This document shows, piece by piece, positions 33,752 through 44,183 of a DNA stretch of 64,000 nucleotides. The translations under genes and the position numbers were made by a program. The DNA is from Rhodoferax sp. U2-2l (lineage in GTDB: Bacteria > Pseudomonadota > Gammaproteobacteria > Burkholderiales > Burkholderiaceae_C). Each line of letters opens with the position of its first letter. The first letter of the stretch is position 1. Where the stretch lies: the NCBI RefSeq assembly GCF_020594515.1, contig NZ_JAJCTH010000002.1, positions 62,001-126,000 of the forward strand. Reading direction: 5' to 3'. The notes beneath the pieces were generated by a model, which had not been told where the DNA came from, searched no databases, and saw nothing but the letters and a program-made list of their open reading frames with translations.

Positions 33752-35482
33752 TCAGTGACCGGATGCGCCCGCGGCGCCAATGCCGGTTTCAGAGCGCACT
33801 TGTTGCGCCAAGAAGCCAGCACGGTCCTGCTTGGCACGCGCGCTCTTGTCCAGCACCGAGAACAGCCAGATGCCAACAAAACCGATGGTCATCGAGAACA
33901 GTGCCGGTGAGGTGTACGGGAACAACGCCGAGCCCTTGGGGTTACCCAGCGTGGCTTCCCACACCGATGGCGACACCACGGTCAAGGCCACGGAAGAGAT
34001 CAGGCCCAAAAAGCCACCGATCACCGCGCCACGGGTCGTGCAGTCTTTCCACAACACGCTCATGAACAAGACGGGGAAGTTGGCCGAGGCGGCAATCGCG
34101 AAGGCCAGCGACACCATGAAGGCGATGTTTTGCTTCTCGAACACGATGCCCAGTGTCACCGCCAGAATGCCCAGGCAAATGGTGGTGATCTTGGAGATAC
34201 GCAGTTCGTCCGCGCTGTTGGCCTTGCCCTGTTTGATCACGGTGGCGTAGATGTCATGCGACACAGCCGATGCGCCCGACAGCGTCAAGCCAGCCACCAC
34301 GGCCAGAATGGTCGCAAAAGCCACGGCAGAGATGAAGCCCAGGAACACGTTGCCGCCCACGGCGTTGGCCAGGTGGATCGCTGCCATGTTGCCGCCGCCC
34401 AGCAGACCGCCCTTGAGCGGGTCAATGAACTGCGGGTTGGTCAACACAAAGGTGATCGCGCCAAAGCCGATGATGAAGGTCAGCAGGTAGAAGTAACCGA
34501 TCCAGCCTGTGGCCCACATCACGGACGAACGAGCCGCCTTGGCGCTCGGCACGGTGAAGAAGCGCATCAGGATGTGCGGCAAACCAGCGGTACCAAACAT
34601 CAGCGCCATGCCGAAGCTGATGGCGGAGATCGGGTCTTTCACGAAGTTGCCCGGGCCCATGATGGACTGGCCAGCTGCCATGGCTGCTTCGGCGATCTTG
34701 CCGTCTTTCAAAGCCAGGTCGGTCTTGATCTGCACGGCAGAGGCAAACATGGCTTCAGGGCTGAAACCAAAGTGCCACAACACCGACAGCGCCATGAACG
34801 ACGCCCCGCCCAGCAGTAACACCGCCTTGATGATTTGCACCCAGGTGGTGGCGGTCATGCCGCCAAATAACACGTAGACCATCATCAGCGCGCCCACAAT
34901 GATCACGGCGATGTAGTACTCCAAGCCAAACAGCAGCTTGATCAGCTGACCAGCACCCACCATCTGGGCGATCAGGTAAAACGCCACCACCACCAGCGTG
35001 CCTGAAGCCGCAAAAATGCGGATCGGTTTTTGCTCGAAGCGGAAGGACGCCACGTCGGCAAAGGTGAACTTGCCCAGGTTACGCAGACGCTCGGCCATCA
35101 GGAAGGTGATGACCGGCCAGCCCACCAGGAAGCCGATGGAGTAGATCAGGCCGTCAAAGCCGCTGGCCATCACGGCGGCGGAAATACCCAGGAAGGACGC
35201 GGCCGACATGTAGTCGCCGGCAATCGCCAGACCATTCTGGAAACCGGTGATACCACCACCGGCGGTGTAGAAGTCAGCGGCAGACTTGGTCTTGGCAGCG
35301 GCCCATTTGGTGATGAACAGCGTGAACACCACGAAGGCCGCGAACATGCCAATAGCCGTCCAGTTGGTGGGCTGTTGCACAGCCTGACCCAGGTCAGCAC
35401 CCGCCGACCAGGCAGCAGCGGAAACACCAAACAGCGCGAGTAGCGTCAGCAGTTGACGCGAGGTATTGTTTTTGAAAGTCAT
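33752..35482 (-). CDS. actP: Cation/acetate symporter ActP
   Basis: A 576-residue sodium:solute symporter that imports acetate and related short-chain acids. A cleavable-looking N-terminus ('[19 protein letters not shown]') precedes about 13 helices. Family blocks are '[20 protein letters not shown]' and '[17 protein letters not shown]', plus '[19 protein letters not shown]', which carries Na+-site residues. Its start overlaps the DUF485 gene by four bases, the standard yjcH-actP arrangement. No acs gene is adjacent. Control by the nearby kinase/receiver pair is likely by analogy with CrbS/CrbR. Confidence 0.94.
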   Translation of the reverse strand: MTFKNNTSRQLLTLLALFGVSAAAWSAGADLGQAVQQPTNWTAIGMFAAFVVFTLFITKWAAAKTKSAADFYTAGGGITGFQNGLAIAGDYMSAASFLGISAAVMASGFDGLIYSIGFLVGWPVITFLMAERLRNLGKFTFADVASFRFEQKPIRIFAASGTLVVVAFYLIAQMVGAGQLIKLLFGLEYYIAVIIVGALMMVYVLFGGMTATTWVQIIKAVLLLGGASFMALSVLWHFGFSPEAMFASAVQIKTDLALKDGKIAEAAMAAGQSIMGPGNFVKDPISAISFGMALMFGTAGLPHILMRFFTVPSAKAARSSVMWATGWIGYFYLLTFIIGFGAITFVLTNPQFIDPLKGGLLGGGNMAAIHLANAVGGNVFLGFISAVAFATILAVVAGLTLSGASAVSHDIYATVIKQGKANSADELRISKITTICLGILAVTLGIVFEKQNIAFMVSLAFAIAASANFPVLFMSVLWKDCTTRGAVIGGFLGLISSVALTVVSPSVWEATLGNPKGSALFPYTSPALFSMTIGFVGIWLFSVLDKSARAKQDRAGFLAQQVRSETGIGAAGASGH

Positions 35483-35787
35483 TTGAGTGCTGCCTTTGTG
35501 ATTTCTGCGGTCAGGTCGTCAAACTCGCTGTTGGCGCGTCGGACATAAATGGCGGTGATCACCACGGTGAAGACGATCACGCCAAAACCGATCGGAATCC
35601 CGATGGTCATGACGCCGTCGCCCAATTTTTGCGACAGGAACTCTTTGTTGAATGCCACCAGCATGATGAAGCCGTAGTAAACGACCATCATGGCCAGTGT
35701 CAGCCACCAGCCGTAGCCGCTGCGCTTGGCCTTGAGTTCCTGGTATTTCGGGTTGTTGATCACCCGACTGATAACGTCATCTTGCAT
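35479..35787 (-). CDS. DUF485 membrane protein (YjcH-like ActP partner)
   Basis: A 102-residue protein with two helices, '[20 protein letters not shown]' and a segment near '[19 protein letters not shown]', followed by the C-terminal '[14 protein letters not shown]' typical of DUF485. Its genes nearly always precede actP; it is thought to assist the symporter. AGGAGA precedes the ATG, and it overlaps actP by four bases. Confidence 0.92.
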   Translation of the reverse strand: MQDDVISRVINNPKYQELKAKRSGYGWWLTLAMMVVYYGFIMLVAFNKEFLSQKLGDGVMTIGIPIGFGVIVFTVVITAIYVRRANSEFDDLTAEITKAALK

Positions 35788-36038
35788 GCACTGATCTCCT
35801 GGTAAATGTTGACCCGAGCAAGGCTAAGAGGCGGTGCTTACCAACTCCTGACCCCGTTTCCCCGAACTCAAAAATGTATGTCGGTGTTTACCCTAAGTTA
35901 TTGGTTTTCAAAGATTTTTCATAAGAAAACTGTAAGGAACGGTCACGACATTCACCCTCGCAGAGGCCCAAAAACACCCCGGGCCATGTATGTGCGCAGC
36001 CTCGCTGCTGCGTGACTTAAATCAATCGAGGAGACTTC
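35788..36038. promoter_or_regulatory. Divergent promoter region of the two symporter operons
   Basis: A 251-base gene-free stretch between the DUF485-actP and DUF4212-symporter operons. The middle (35870-35940) is AT-rich and suits divergent promoters. I see no clear sigma-54 site or long palindrome. Both small subunits have good ribosome sites at its borders (AGGAGA and GAGGAG). A shared regulator binding here would coordinate both carriers. Confidence 0.45.
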
Positions 36039-36299
36039 ATGAAGCACGACTACGACAGTGGTGCCTACTGGAAGGAAACCCTGAAACTGCTGAGGAATGT
36101 GCTGATCCTCTGGTTTCTGGTGTCCTTCGGGGCCGGCATCTTATTTGTGGACTTTTTCAACCAGTTCCACCTGGGTGGGTACCCGCTGGGTTTCTGGTTT
36201 GCACACCAGGGCGCCATCTACTTCTTTGTGGCCCAGATTTTTTATTACGCCTGGCGTATGAACAATCTGGACATCAAGTTTGACGTTCACGAAGACTGA
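36039..36299 (+). CDS. DUF4212 symporter small subunit
   Basis: An 86-residue protein with two helices around 'ILWFLVSFGAGILFVDFFN' and 'FWFAHQGAIYFFVAQIFYYA', ending 'NNLDIKFDVHED'. It matches the small subunit that accompanies VC_2705-type sodium:solute symporters. GAGGAG lies before the ATG. The symporter gene starts ten bases after its stop, as a two-gene unit. Confidence 0.92.
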   Translation: MKHDYDSGAYWKETLKLLRNVLILWFLVSFGAGILFVDFFNQFHLGGYPLGFWFAHQGAIYFFVAQIFYYAWRMNNLDIKFDVHED

Positions 36300-36309
36300 G
36301 GGCGACACC

Positions 36310-38115
36310 ATGGATCTTCAAACCACCATTTATTTGATCGTGGGCGCAAGTTTTGCGCTCTACATCGGCATTGCCATCTGGGCACGTGCCGGCTCCACCA
36401 GCGAGTTCTACTCGGCGGGCGGCTCAGTCCATCCGGTGCTCAACGGCATGGCCACTGGCGCCGACTGGATGTCGGCCGCGTCCTTCATCTCCATGGCCGG
36501 CTTGATTGCCAACATGGGTTACGGCGGCGGCTTGTTCCTGATGGGCTGGACCGGCGGCTACGTGTTGCTGGCCATGTTGCTGGCACCGTATCTGCGAAAG
36601 TTCGGCAAATTCACCGTGCCACAGTTCATTGGCGACCGCTTCTACTCCAAGGGTGCGGCCATGATTGCGGTGATCTGCCTGCTGACCGCCTCGCTGACCT
36701 ACATCATTGGTCAGATGACGGGGGTGGGCGTGGCGTTCTCGCGCTTCCTGGGCGTGTCGAGCGAAGTCGGCATTTACGTCGGGATGGGCATCGTGTTCCT
36801 GTACGCGGTGTTTGGCGGCATGAAAGGCATCACCTACACCCAGGTGGCGCAGTACTTGGTGTTGATATTTGCCTACACCATCCCGGCCATCTTCATCTCG
36901 CTGCAGCTCACCGGCAACTTCCTGCCGCAGTTGGGGCTGGGGGGCACCATGAGCGGCACCGACATGACCCTGTTGGCCAAACTGGACTCCGTGGTGACTG
37001 ACCTCGGTTTTGGCAAATACACCACCACCACAGCGGGCAGCACGCTCAACATGTTCATGTACACCTTGTCGCTGATGATCGGAACGGCGGGCTTGCCCCA
37101 CGTGATCATGCGATTCTTCACGGTGCCCACTGTGAAGGACGCACGCTCCAGCGCCGGCTGGGCGCTGGTGTTCATCGCCATCCTGTACACCACAGCACCT
37201 GCTGTGGCGGCCATGGCCAAGCTGAACCTGCACTCGACGGTGAATACCGCCGTGGTCCAGGGCGGCGACCTGTATGCGCCTGAAGCGTCCATCAAAGCGG
37301 AAGAGCGTCCTGACTGGATGAAGCGCTGGGAAAAGACCGGCTTGCTGAAATTTGAGGACAAAAACGGCGACGGCCGCATCCAGTACTACAACGACGCCAC
37401 CAAGAACGAAGCCGCCAAAGCCAAGGCCGACGCAGCGGGTTGGAAGGGCAATGAGCTGACCGTGAACGCCGACATCATCGTGCTGGCCAACCCGGAAATC
37501 GCCTTGTTGCCCAACTGGGTGATTGGTCTGGTGGCCGCGGGTGGTTTGGCTGCTGCGCTGTCAACGGCTGCCGGTTTGCTGATGGCCATCTCTGCCGCGG
37601 TGTCGCACGACCTGATCAAGAACATCTTTGTGCCGGACATTTCGGAAAAGGGTGAACTGCTGGCAGGCAAGGTGGCGATGGCGGTGGCAATTGTGATCTC
37701 TGGCTGGCTCGGCTTGAACCCGCCGGGCTTTGCGGCGGGCACGGTGGCGCTGGCCTTCGGTATCGCGGCGTCCTCGTTGTTCCCGGCGATCATGATGGGC
37801 ATCTTCTCGAAGAAGATGAACAAGGAAGGCGCCATGGCCGGTATGTTGGCGGGTCTGTTCGTCACCTTGTTCTATGTGTTTGCGCACAAGGGCATCTTCT
37901 TCATCAAGGGCACGGACTTCCTGCCGTTGATTGGTGGCGCCAACCCGTTCTTCGGCATCACCCCGGAAGCCTTTGGCGCAGTGGGTGCTTTGGTGAACTT
38001 TGCCGTGGCCTTCCTGGTCGACAAGGTCACGGCTGAGCCGCCGGAGCACATCCAGCACATGGTGGAAGCCGTGCGTGTGCCCCGTGGCTCCAAGCTGGTG
38101 GACGGCGCGCACTGA
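36310..38115 (+). CDS. Sodium:solute symporter, VC_2705 subfamily
   Basis: A 601-residue carrier of the SSS family. 'GSTSEFYSAGGSVHPVLNGM' and 'ATGADWMSAASFISMAGLI' give the first core helices, and 'GTAGLPHVIMRFFTVPTVKD' the Na+-site helix. A hydrophilic loop of about 90 residues (roughly 320-405) between two helices contains an EF-hand-like stretch 'DKNGDGRIQYYND'. The start at M-D-L-Q-T-T follows the DUF4212 gene by ten bases. Members are thought to take up acetate or similar monocarboxylates; substrate not proven. An intrinsic terminator follows. Confidence 0.92.
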   Translation: MDLQTTIYLIVGASFALYIGIAIWARAGSTSEFYSAGGSVHPVLNGMATGADWMSAASFISMAGLIANMGYGGGLFLMGWTGGYVLLAMLLAPYLRKFGKFTVPQFIGDRFYSKGAAMIAVICLLTASLTYIIGQMTGVGVAFSRFLGVSSEVGIYVGMGIVFLYAVFGGMKGITYTQVAQYLVLIFAYTIPAIFISLQLTGNFLPQLGLGGTMSGTDMTLLAKLDSVVTDLGFGKYTTTTAGSTLNMFMYTLSLMIGTAGLPHVIMRFFTVPTVKDARSSAGWALVFIAILYTTAPAVAAMAKLNLHSTVNTAVVQGGDLYAPEASIKAEERPDWMKRWEKTGLLKFEDKNGDGRIQYYNDATKNEAAKAKADAAGWKGNELTVNADIIVLANPEIALLPNWVIGLVAAGGLAAALSTAAGLLMAISAAVSHDLIKNIFVPDISEKGELLAGKVAMAVAIVISGWLGLNPPGFAAGTVALAFGIAASSLFPAIMMGIFSKKMNKEGAMAGMLAGLFVTLFYVFAHKGIFFIKGTDFLPLIGGANPFFGITPEAFGAVGALVNFAVAFLVDKVTAEPPEHIQHMVEAVRVPRGSKLVDGAH

Positions 38116-38183
38116 ACGCGTGTGTTGTTGACACCCTCTGGCTGCCTGGTCTGTGTGTTGCGCAGACCAGGTTGACAAGACCG

Positions 38184-38215
38184 GCCCTGTCAGCCATGCT
38201 GGCAGGGCTTTTTTT
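38184..38215 (+). terminator. Intrinsic terminator after the VC_2705-type symporter
   Basis: Arms GCCCTGTCAGC and GCTGGCAGGGC with one wobble pair, a three-base loop and seven T residues. It separates the symporter operon from the following signalling genes. Confidence 0.92.
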
Positions 38216-38278
38216 CACGACGGACGCCAACGGGGCTTGTCGGTTGGTGTGTGGTTTGACTGACCTTGGAGTGTGTGA

Positions 38279-38632
38279 ATGGTTTTTGACATCAGTGTGG
38301 CCATGACCTGGATTTTGTTCCTGGCACTTTTTCCCATCGGCTTTTTCTGGCTGCGCCGCGCCTGGCGCATCGTCATGAAGCGCGATTTTTCCGAGGTGGC
38401 CACCAAACGCGGCGAGCCCCCTGCCGACCCGCAACGATTCGCCCCCTACGAGATGGCCATCAATCTGGTGGCGGGTACCGTCATCGTCTGTGTCATCGGT
38501 GCCGTGATTTTGGGGGCGTGGGACTACAGCACCTGGAGCGCGGTGGCTGGCAGCACCATCTGGTGCAAGTTTTTCGCCAGTTTTGCCCTCAGCCGCCACG
38601 CCCATGCCAGTTGGCGCAAAGGCAAGGCCTGA
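38279..38632 (+). CDS. Small two-helix membrane protein
   Basis: A 117-residue protein I cannot name. Two hydrophobic segments, 'MTWILFLALFPIGFFWLRRA' and 'LVAGTVIVCVIGAVILGAW', flank a basic and proline-containing cytoplasmic loop. The C-terminus is basic ('RHAHASWRKGKA'). It opens the kinase gene run, 27 bases before the next small gene, and may be an accessory subunit of the symporter-like kinase; that is inference from position. Confidence 0.7.
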   Translation: MVFDISVAMTWILFLALFPIGFFWLRRAWRIVMKRDFSEVATKRGEPPADPQRFAPYEMAINLVAGTVIVCVIGAVILGAWDYSTWSAVAGSTIWCKFFASFALSRHAHASWRKGKA

Positions 38633-38659
38633 GCGCGTGGGCCGTTTGACCGAGCGTCC

Positions 38660-38872
38660 ATGGGCAGCACCTTGATCAAACAGCGCCTGGTGGCGCTGTT
38701 TTGTTGCGGCTGGATGCTGCTGAATTTCCCGTTGCTGGGCTTGTGGGATGTGGCAGTGTGGGTGCTGGGTGTGCCCCTGTTGCCGTTGGCCTTGTTCACG
38801 CTGTGGGGGGTGCTGATTGCGGTGCTGGCCTGGCTGATGGAGCGCCACCCCGCTGACTGGGGGGACGACTGA
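38660..38872 (+). CDS. Small two-helix membrane protein before the sensor kinase
   Basis: A 70-residue protein that is almost all membrane: 'LVALFCCGWMLLNFPLLGLW' and 'LPLALFTLWGVLIAVLAWLM' with a short acidic tail 'RHPADWGDD'. It is two bases before the kinase start. Small two-helix partners are usual for SSS carriers, so it probably plays the same part for the symporter-like half of the kinase. Confidence 0.72.
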   Translation: MGSTLIKQRLVALFCCGWMLLNFPLLGLWDVAVWVLGVPLLPLALFTLWGVLIAVLAWLMERHPADWGDD

Positions 38873-38874
38873 GC

Positions 38875-41595
38875 ATGTTGTCACCTGCGCTGGTCATGGG
38901 GGTTTCTTTCGCCTACCTGATGGTGTTGTTTGCGGTGGCCCGTTATGGCGATGTGAGGGCGTCGCAAGGGCGATCCATCGTTGCCAACCCCTGGACCTAC
39001 GCCTTGTCGCTGGCGGTGTATTGCACCGCATGGACTTACTTTGGCAGTGTCGGGCGGGCGGCCTCGGGGGGCATCTGGTTCTTGCCGATCTATTTGGGGC
39101 CAACCCTGGCCATGGTGCTGGGCTGGCTGGTGATTCGCAAGATGATCCGTATTGCCAAAACCTACCGCATCACCTCGATCGCCGACTTCATCGGCAGCCG
39201 CTATGGCAAAAGCCCCTTGCTGGCCGGTCTGGTGACCGTCATCACGGTGGTGGGGATCGTGCCCTACATTGCCCTGCAACTCAAGGCTGTGTCGGCTGGT
39301 TACGGCTTGCTCACCGCCGGGCCCGATGGGGCCGCCGTGACGCCTGCGCACTGGATGCAGGACAGCACGTTTTACATGGCCTTGGCGCTGGCCGGGTTCA
39401 CCATGGTGTTTGGGGCCCGGCGTCTGGATTCGGCGGAACGCCATGAAGGCATGGTGGCCGCCATCGCGTTCGAGTCGGTGGTGAAACTCGTCGCGTTTCT
39501 GGCGGTGGGGCTGTTTGTCGTGTATGGCCTCTTCAACGGGCTGGGTGACTTGTTCGGGCAAGCGCTGGCGGTGCCCGAACTGGCCAAATTGCTGCGGCTG
39601 GAGCAGGGCGCGCCGTTTGCCTGGACGCAGTGGTTTGCCTTGACGATGTTGTCCATGCTGTCGGTGATTTTTCTGCCCCGGCAGTTTCAGGTCATGGTGG
39701 TGGAAAACGTGCGCGAGAGCCATTTGCGCCGTGCGATCTGGGTGTTTCCGCTCTACCTGCTGGCCATCAACCTGTTTGTGCTGCCGATTGCCCTGGCCGG
39801 GTTGTTGCTCGCCGGGCCGGGCCCCAGCAATGCCGACAACTTTGTGCTGTCCTTGCCCCTGGCCGCGGGGCAGCCGGCCCTGGCCTTGTTGGCCTTCATC
39901 GGGGGCTTGTCGGCAGCTACCGGCATGGTGATTGTGGAGACCATCGCCGTTTCGACCATGGTGTGCAACGAACTGGTGATGCCCCTCTTGCTGCGCACCC
40001 CCCAGTTTCGCTCGGAAGCCGGGCATGACCTGACGCGGGTGCTGTTGACCATCCGGCGGCTTGCCATTCTGGTGGTGCTGGTCTTGGGTTATGCGTATTT
40101 CCATCTGGCGGGGGAGGCCTATGCGCTGGTCAGCATTGGCCTGATCAGCTTTGCGGCGGTGGCGCAGTTTGCCCCCGCGGTGCTGGGTGGCCTGTACTGG
40201 AAAGGGGCCACACGTCTGGGTGCGTTGACGGGCTTGCTGGCCGGTTTTGTGATGTGGGGCTACACCCTGATGCTGCCTTCCTTGGCCAAGTCTGGTTGGC
40301 TCAGTGATGCCTTTTTGACGCACGGCCTCTGGGGTTGGGCCTGGCTGCGACCCGAACAGTTGATGGGCTTGCAAGGGCTGGATCATCTGACCCATTCGCT
40401 GTTCTGGAGTTTGCTGGTGAATGTGGGCGCCTATGTGGGGGTGTCGCTGTGGCGCGCCCCCTCAGGTCAGGAAGCCAGCCAGGCGCTGTTGTTTGTGGAT
40501 GTGTTTGAGCGCACCAGCCACGCCCGACCGGTGTTTTGGCGGGGCCGTGCCACGGTGCCTGACCTGTTGCGTTTGTGCGAACGGTTTTTGGGGGCAGAGC
40601 GTGCTGGCAAGATATTTGACGACTATGCCCGCCAGGTCGGCGCCAGTGGGCGCGAGACGATGGCGCCCGATGCCCGCTTGGTGCAATTTGTGGAAACCCA
40701 ATTGGCCGGTGCGGTGGGCAGCGCCTCGGCCCGGGCGCTGGTGGCCAGCAGTGTTGAAGAAGACACCCTGACCCCGGACGATGTGTTGCGCATCCTGGAA
40801 GAAACGTCCCAGCTGCGGGCCCATTCGCTGGAGCTGGAGGAAAAGTCCGCCTCGCTGGAGCGCGCCACCTTGCAGTTACGCGCGGCCAATGAGCAACTCA
40901 AAGGCCTGGATCGCTTGAAAGACGACTTTATGTCGTCGGTGACCCATGAGCTGCGCACGCCGCTGACCTCCATCCGGGCCTTGGCTGAACTGATGCGGGA
41001 CGACCCGAAAATTGATCTCCCCCAGCGGCGCCAGTTCATTGACATCATCGTGAGTGAAACCGAGCGCCTGTCGCGGCTGGTGAACCAGGTGCTGGACATG
41101 GCCAAAATTGAGTCCGGCCATGCCGACTGGCACACCGAGGCGTTGGATCTGGCGGCCCTGGTTCAGCAGGCGGTGGTGACCACGTCAGAGTTATTCCGTG
41201 AACGTCAAGCCCAGGTCACGGTGAACGCGCCCGATCAGCCGCTGCTGCTTTGGGCGGACCCGGACCGGTTGACGCAGGTGATGCTCAACCTGCTGTCGAA
41301 TGCGGCCAAGTTTGTGCCGGTGCCGGGTGGTCGGGTTGATGTCAGCTTGAGCCACGACGATGTACAGGTGACGGTGTGTGTGGCAGACAACGGCCCCGGC
41401 GTGCCGGCGGCGCAGCAGGCGCTGGTGTTCGAGAAGTTCCGCCAGGGCGGTGATGCCGCCAACCGTCCGCAAGGCACCGGGCTGGGTTTGCCAATCAGCC
41501 GCCAAATTGTGGAACACTTTGGGGGGCGGCTGTGGTTGGCGTCCGAGCCGGGGCAGGGGGCACGGTTTTGTTTTTCCATGCCAAAGCAACGATAA
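38875..41595 (+). CDS. CrbS-type hybrid: Na+/solute symporter fused to histidine kinase
   Basis: A 906-residue sensor. Residues 1-530 form an SSS transporter-like domain of about 13 helices ('[20 protein letters not shown]'). Residues 550-650 contain a STAC-like linker ('[20 protein letters not shown]' and '[20 protein letters not shown]'). A coiled coil leads to the kinase: phosphoacceptor His691 in '[14 protein letters not shown]', N box '[12 protein letters not shown]', G1 'VADNGPGVP', F box 'VFEKFRQGG', G2 'GTGLGLPIS'. All kinase motifs are intact. Relatives CrbS/MxtR control acetyl-CoA synthetase and acetate use, so acetate-related sensing is likely. The receiver gene follows after 14 bases. 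Confidence 0.92.
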   Translation: MLSPALVMGVSFAYLMVLFAVARYGDVRASQGRSIVANPWTYALSLAVYCTAWTYFGSVGRAASGGIWFLPIYLGPTLAMVLGWLVIRKMIRIAKTYRITSIADFIGSRYGKSPLLAGLVTVITVVGIVPYIALQLKAVSAGYGLLTAGPDGAAVTPAHWMQDSTFYMALALAGFTMVFGARRLDSAERHEGMVAAIAFESVVKLVAFLAVGLFVVYGLFNGLGDLFGQALAVPELAKLLRLEQGAPFAWTQWFALTMLSMLSVIFLPRQFQVMVVENVRESHLRRAIWVFPLYLLAINLFVLPIALAGLLLAGPGPSNADNFVLSLPLAAGQPALALLAFIGGLSAATGMVIVETIAVSTMVCNELVMPLLLRTPQFRSEAGHDLTRVLLTIRRLAILVVLVLGYAYFHLAGEAYALVSIGLISFAAVAQFAPAVLGGLYWKGATRLGALTGLLAGFVMWGYTLMLPSLAKSGWLSDAFLTHGLWGWAWLRPEQLMGLQGLDHLTHSLFWSLLVNVGAYVGVSLWRAPSGQEASQALLFVDVFERTSHARPVFWRGRATVPDLLRLCERFLGAERAGKIFDDYARQVGASGRETMAPDARLVQFVETQLAGAVGSASARALVASSVEEDTLTPDDVLRILEETSQLRAHSLELEEKSASLERATLQLRAANEQLKGLDRLKDDFMSSVTHELRTPLTSIRALAELMRDDPKIDLPQRRQFIDIIVSETERLSRLVNQVLDMAKIESGHADWHTEALDLAALVQQAVVTTSELFRERQAQVTVNAPDQPLLLWADPDRLTQVMLNLLSNAAKFVPVPGGRVDVSLSHDDVQVTVCVADNGPGVPAAQQALVFEKFRQGGDAANRPQGTGLGLPISRQIVEHFGGRLWLASEPGQGARFCFSMPKQR

Positions 41596-41609
41596 ATCAG
41601 GAGACAGAC

Positions 41610-41980
<371 letters not shown>

Positions 41981-41984
<4 letters not shown>

Positions 41985-44146
41985 AAGTGGATCGTCGCCT
42001 GTTGCTGGCGATTGGTGTCATTGGTGCCGCCACGCTGGTCTGGCTGCTGGTCACCATCGGGTTGATCACCTCGACGCTGGCACCAGAACAGCGCGCCCTG
42101 GTGGCCGAGCAGTTGGCGCCGCGCATGGCCTTGATCGGCTTGACCTGGGTGGCCGGGCTCTTTTGCATTGCCGCGACCTTGCGCTGGTTGTTCCGCCGTT
42201 ACGCCACGGCACCGGCCCGCTTGCTGGAGCAGACCCAGGTGTTGCTGGCCGCGCCCCAGGCCGCGCCAATGAACCACCAGGGCACCAAAGAGACCAAAGC
42301 GCTGGCGAACGCCATTTTTGAACTCGCCACGCAGCGCGATGCCTTGCGCGCCGACGTGGCGGCCCAAATCGCCCAGGCCAGCCAGAGTGTGCAGCAGGAA
42401 AAAAACCGGCTCGCTGCGCTGATGGCCGAGCTGACCCAGAGTGTGGTGGTGTGCAACCTGGACGGCCGCATCATTCTTTACAACAGCCGGGCCCGGCTGC
42501 AGTTCAAGGCCATGTCGAGTGCCCCCGCGCTGGCCGGTGGCTCTGAGCTGGTGGGTATCGGGCGCTCGATTTACGCCGTGTTTGACCGCCAGTTGGTGGC
42601 GCACGCGCTGGAAAGCATCCAGCAGCGCTGCAACCGGGGCGCGGCCAGCCCGTCGGCTCAGTTTGTGACCACCACCCAGGCCGGGCAATTGCTCAAGGTG
42701 CAGATGGCGCCGGTGCGCAGCGGTGATGCGTCGGTGGGGGCGACCGAGATCAGCGGTTTTGTGCTGATGCTCGACAACGTGACCCGGGCCTTTGAAGAAG
42801 AACATGTGCGCGACCAGTTGTTGCACGGCCTGACCGAGGGCAGCCGCTCATCCTTGGCCAACATCCAGGCGGCCGTTGAGATGCTGGCCTACCCCGACCT
42901 GGACGATGCCGTGCGGGAGCGTTTTCTGGGCGTGGTGCGCGAAGAGGTCACCAGCATGAGCAGCCGGATCACCGGCATGACCCAAAAGGCCACCGAAGGC
43001 CTCAGGACGCGCTGGCCGCTGGAAGAAATGCTGGGCGCCGACGTGTTGCTGGCGACCCAGCGGCGCATCGAGGCCCGCAACCAGCGCCCGGTGACGCTGG
43101 AAAACCTGGACCCCGCCCTCTGGCTCAAGGTGGACAGCTTCAGCCTGACCCAGGCGCTGGACTACCTGGCGATGCGGCTGGTGGACGAGTTTGATGTGCG
43201 GTTTTTCCGCCTGCGCCTGCAGACCAGCGGCCAGCGCGCCCAGCTCGACCTGATCTGGACCGGCCAGGTCATGAGCACCGAGACAGTGATGAGCTGGGAG
43301 ATGGACAGCATGCGCTTTGGCGACGAGAGCACCCCGCTGACCGTGCGCGATGTGGTGGCCCGCCATGGGGGCGAAATGTGGTTCGAGCGGGAGCGGGTGC
43401 GCCACGAGGCGTTCTTCCGGTTTCTGCTGCCCTTGGCCAGCGCCCAGGAGCAGTTGGAAGCGACACAGATCCTGCAAAACGACAGCCGCCCCGAGTATTA
43501 CGACTTCGACCTGTTCCAGACCAGTGACCAGAGCAGTGCGCTGGACGACCGCCGCTTGAGCGAGCTGGCCTACACCGTGTTTGACACCGAAACCACCGGC
43601 CTGAACCCGTCGGAGGGTGACGAGATCATCCAGATGGGCGCCACCCGCTGTGTCAACGGCAAGCTGCTGCGCCAGGAAAGTTTTGAGCAGCTGGTCAACC
43701 CCGGGCGCCTGATCCCGGCGGCCACCATCCCGATCCACGGCATCACTCAAGACATGGTCAGCGGCAAACCCGGCATCACCGAGGTGCTGCCGGCGTTTTA
43801 TGCCTTTGCCCAGGACACGGTGCTGGTGGCGCACAACGCCGCGTTTGACATGAAGTTTCTGCAACTGCAGGAAAAAGCCACCGGCCTGAAGTTTGACCAC
43901 CCGGTGCTCGACACCTTGCTGCTGTCCGCGGTGGTGCACCCGAACCAGGAATCCCACCGGCTCGAAGCCATTGCCGAGCGCTTCAACATCACGGTGCTGG
44001 GCCGCCACACCGCGCTGGGTGACGCGCTGGTCACCGCCGAGGTGTGGCTGCGGCTGATCCCGCTGCTGCAGGCCATGGGCATCCACACCCTGCGCCAGGC
44101 GCGTGAAGCGGCGCAAAAAACCTATTACGCCCGGTTGAAATACTGA
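41981..44146 (+). CDS. Membrane PAS/pseudokinase fused to DEDDh 3'-5' exonuclease
   Basis: A 721-residue fusion. Two N-terminal helices (about 8-30 and 48-68), a signalling helix, a PAS-like domain (about 140-260), a decayed kinase core, then a DnaQ/PolC-type exonuclease (about 528-700). At ~284 the HisKA site S-H-E-L-R-T-P-L reads T-E-G-S-R-S-S-L, so His is gone; the ATP lid G2 box is reduced to '[17 protein letters not shown]' at ~453, without G-x-G-L-G. The nuclease is intact: 'FDTETTG' (~534), 'HNAAFD' (~618), and '[14 protein letters not shown]' (~674) give D-E-D-H-D. It overlaps the receiver gene as ATGA. It is probably a signal-gated nuclease; natural substrate unknown. Confidence 0.88.
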
Positions 44147-44183
44147 GGGTGCCCGGGCTGTCAGCCTGCCCGCGACCTTGGTC

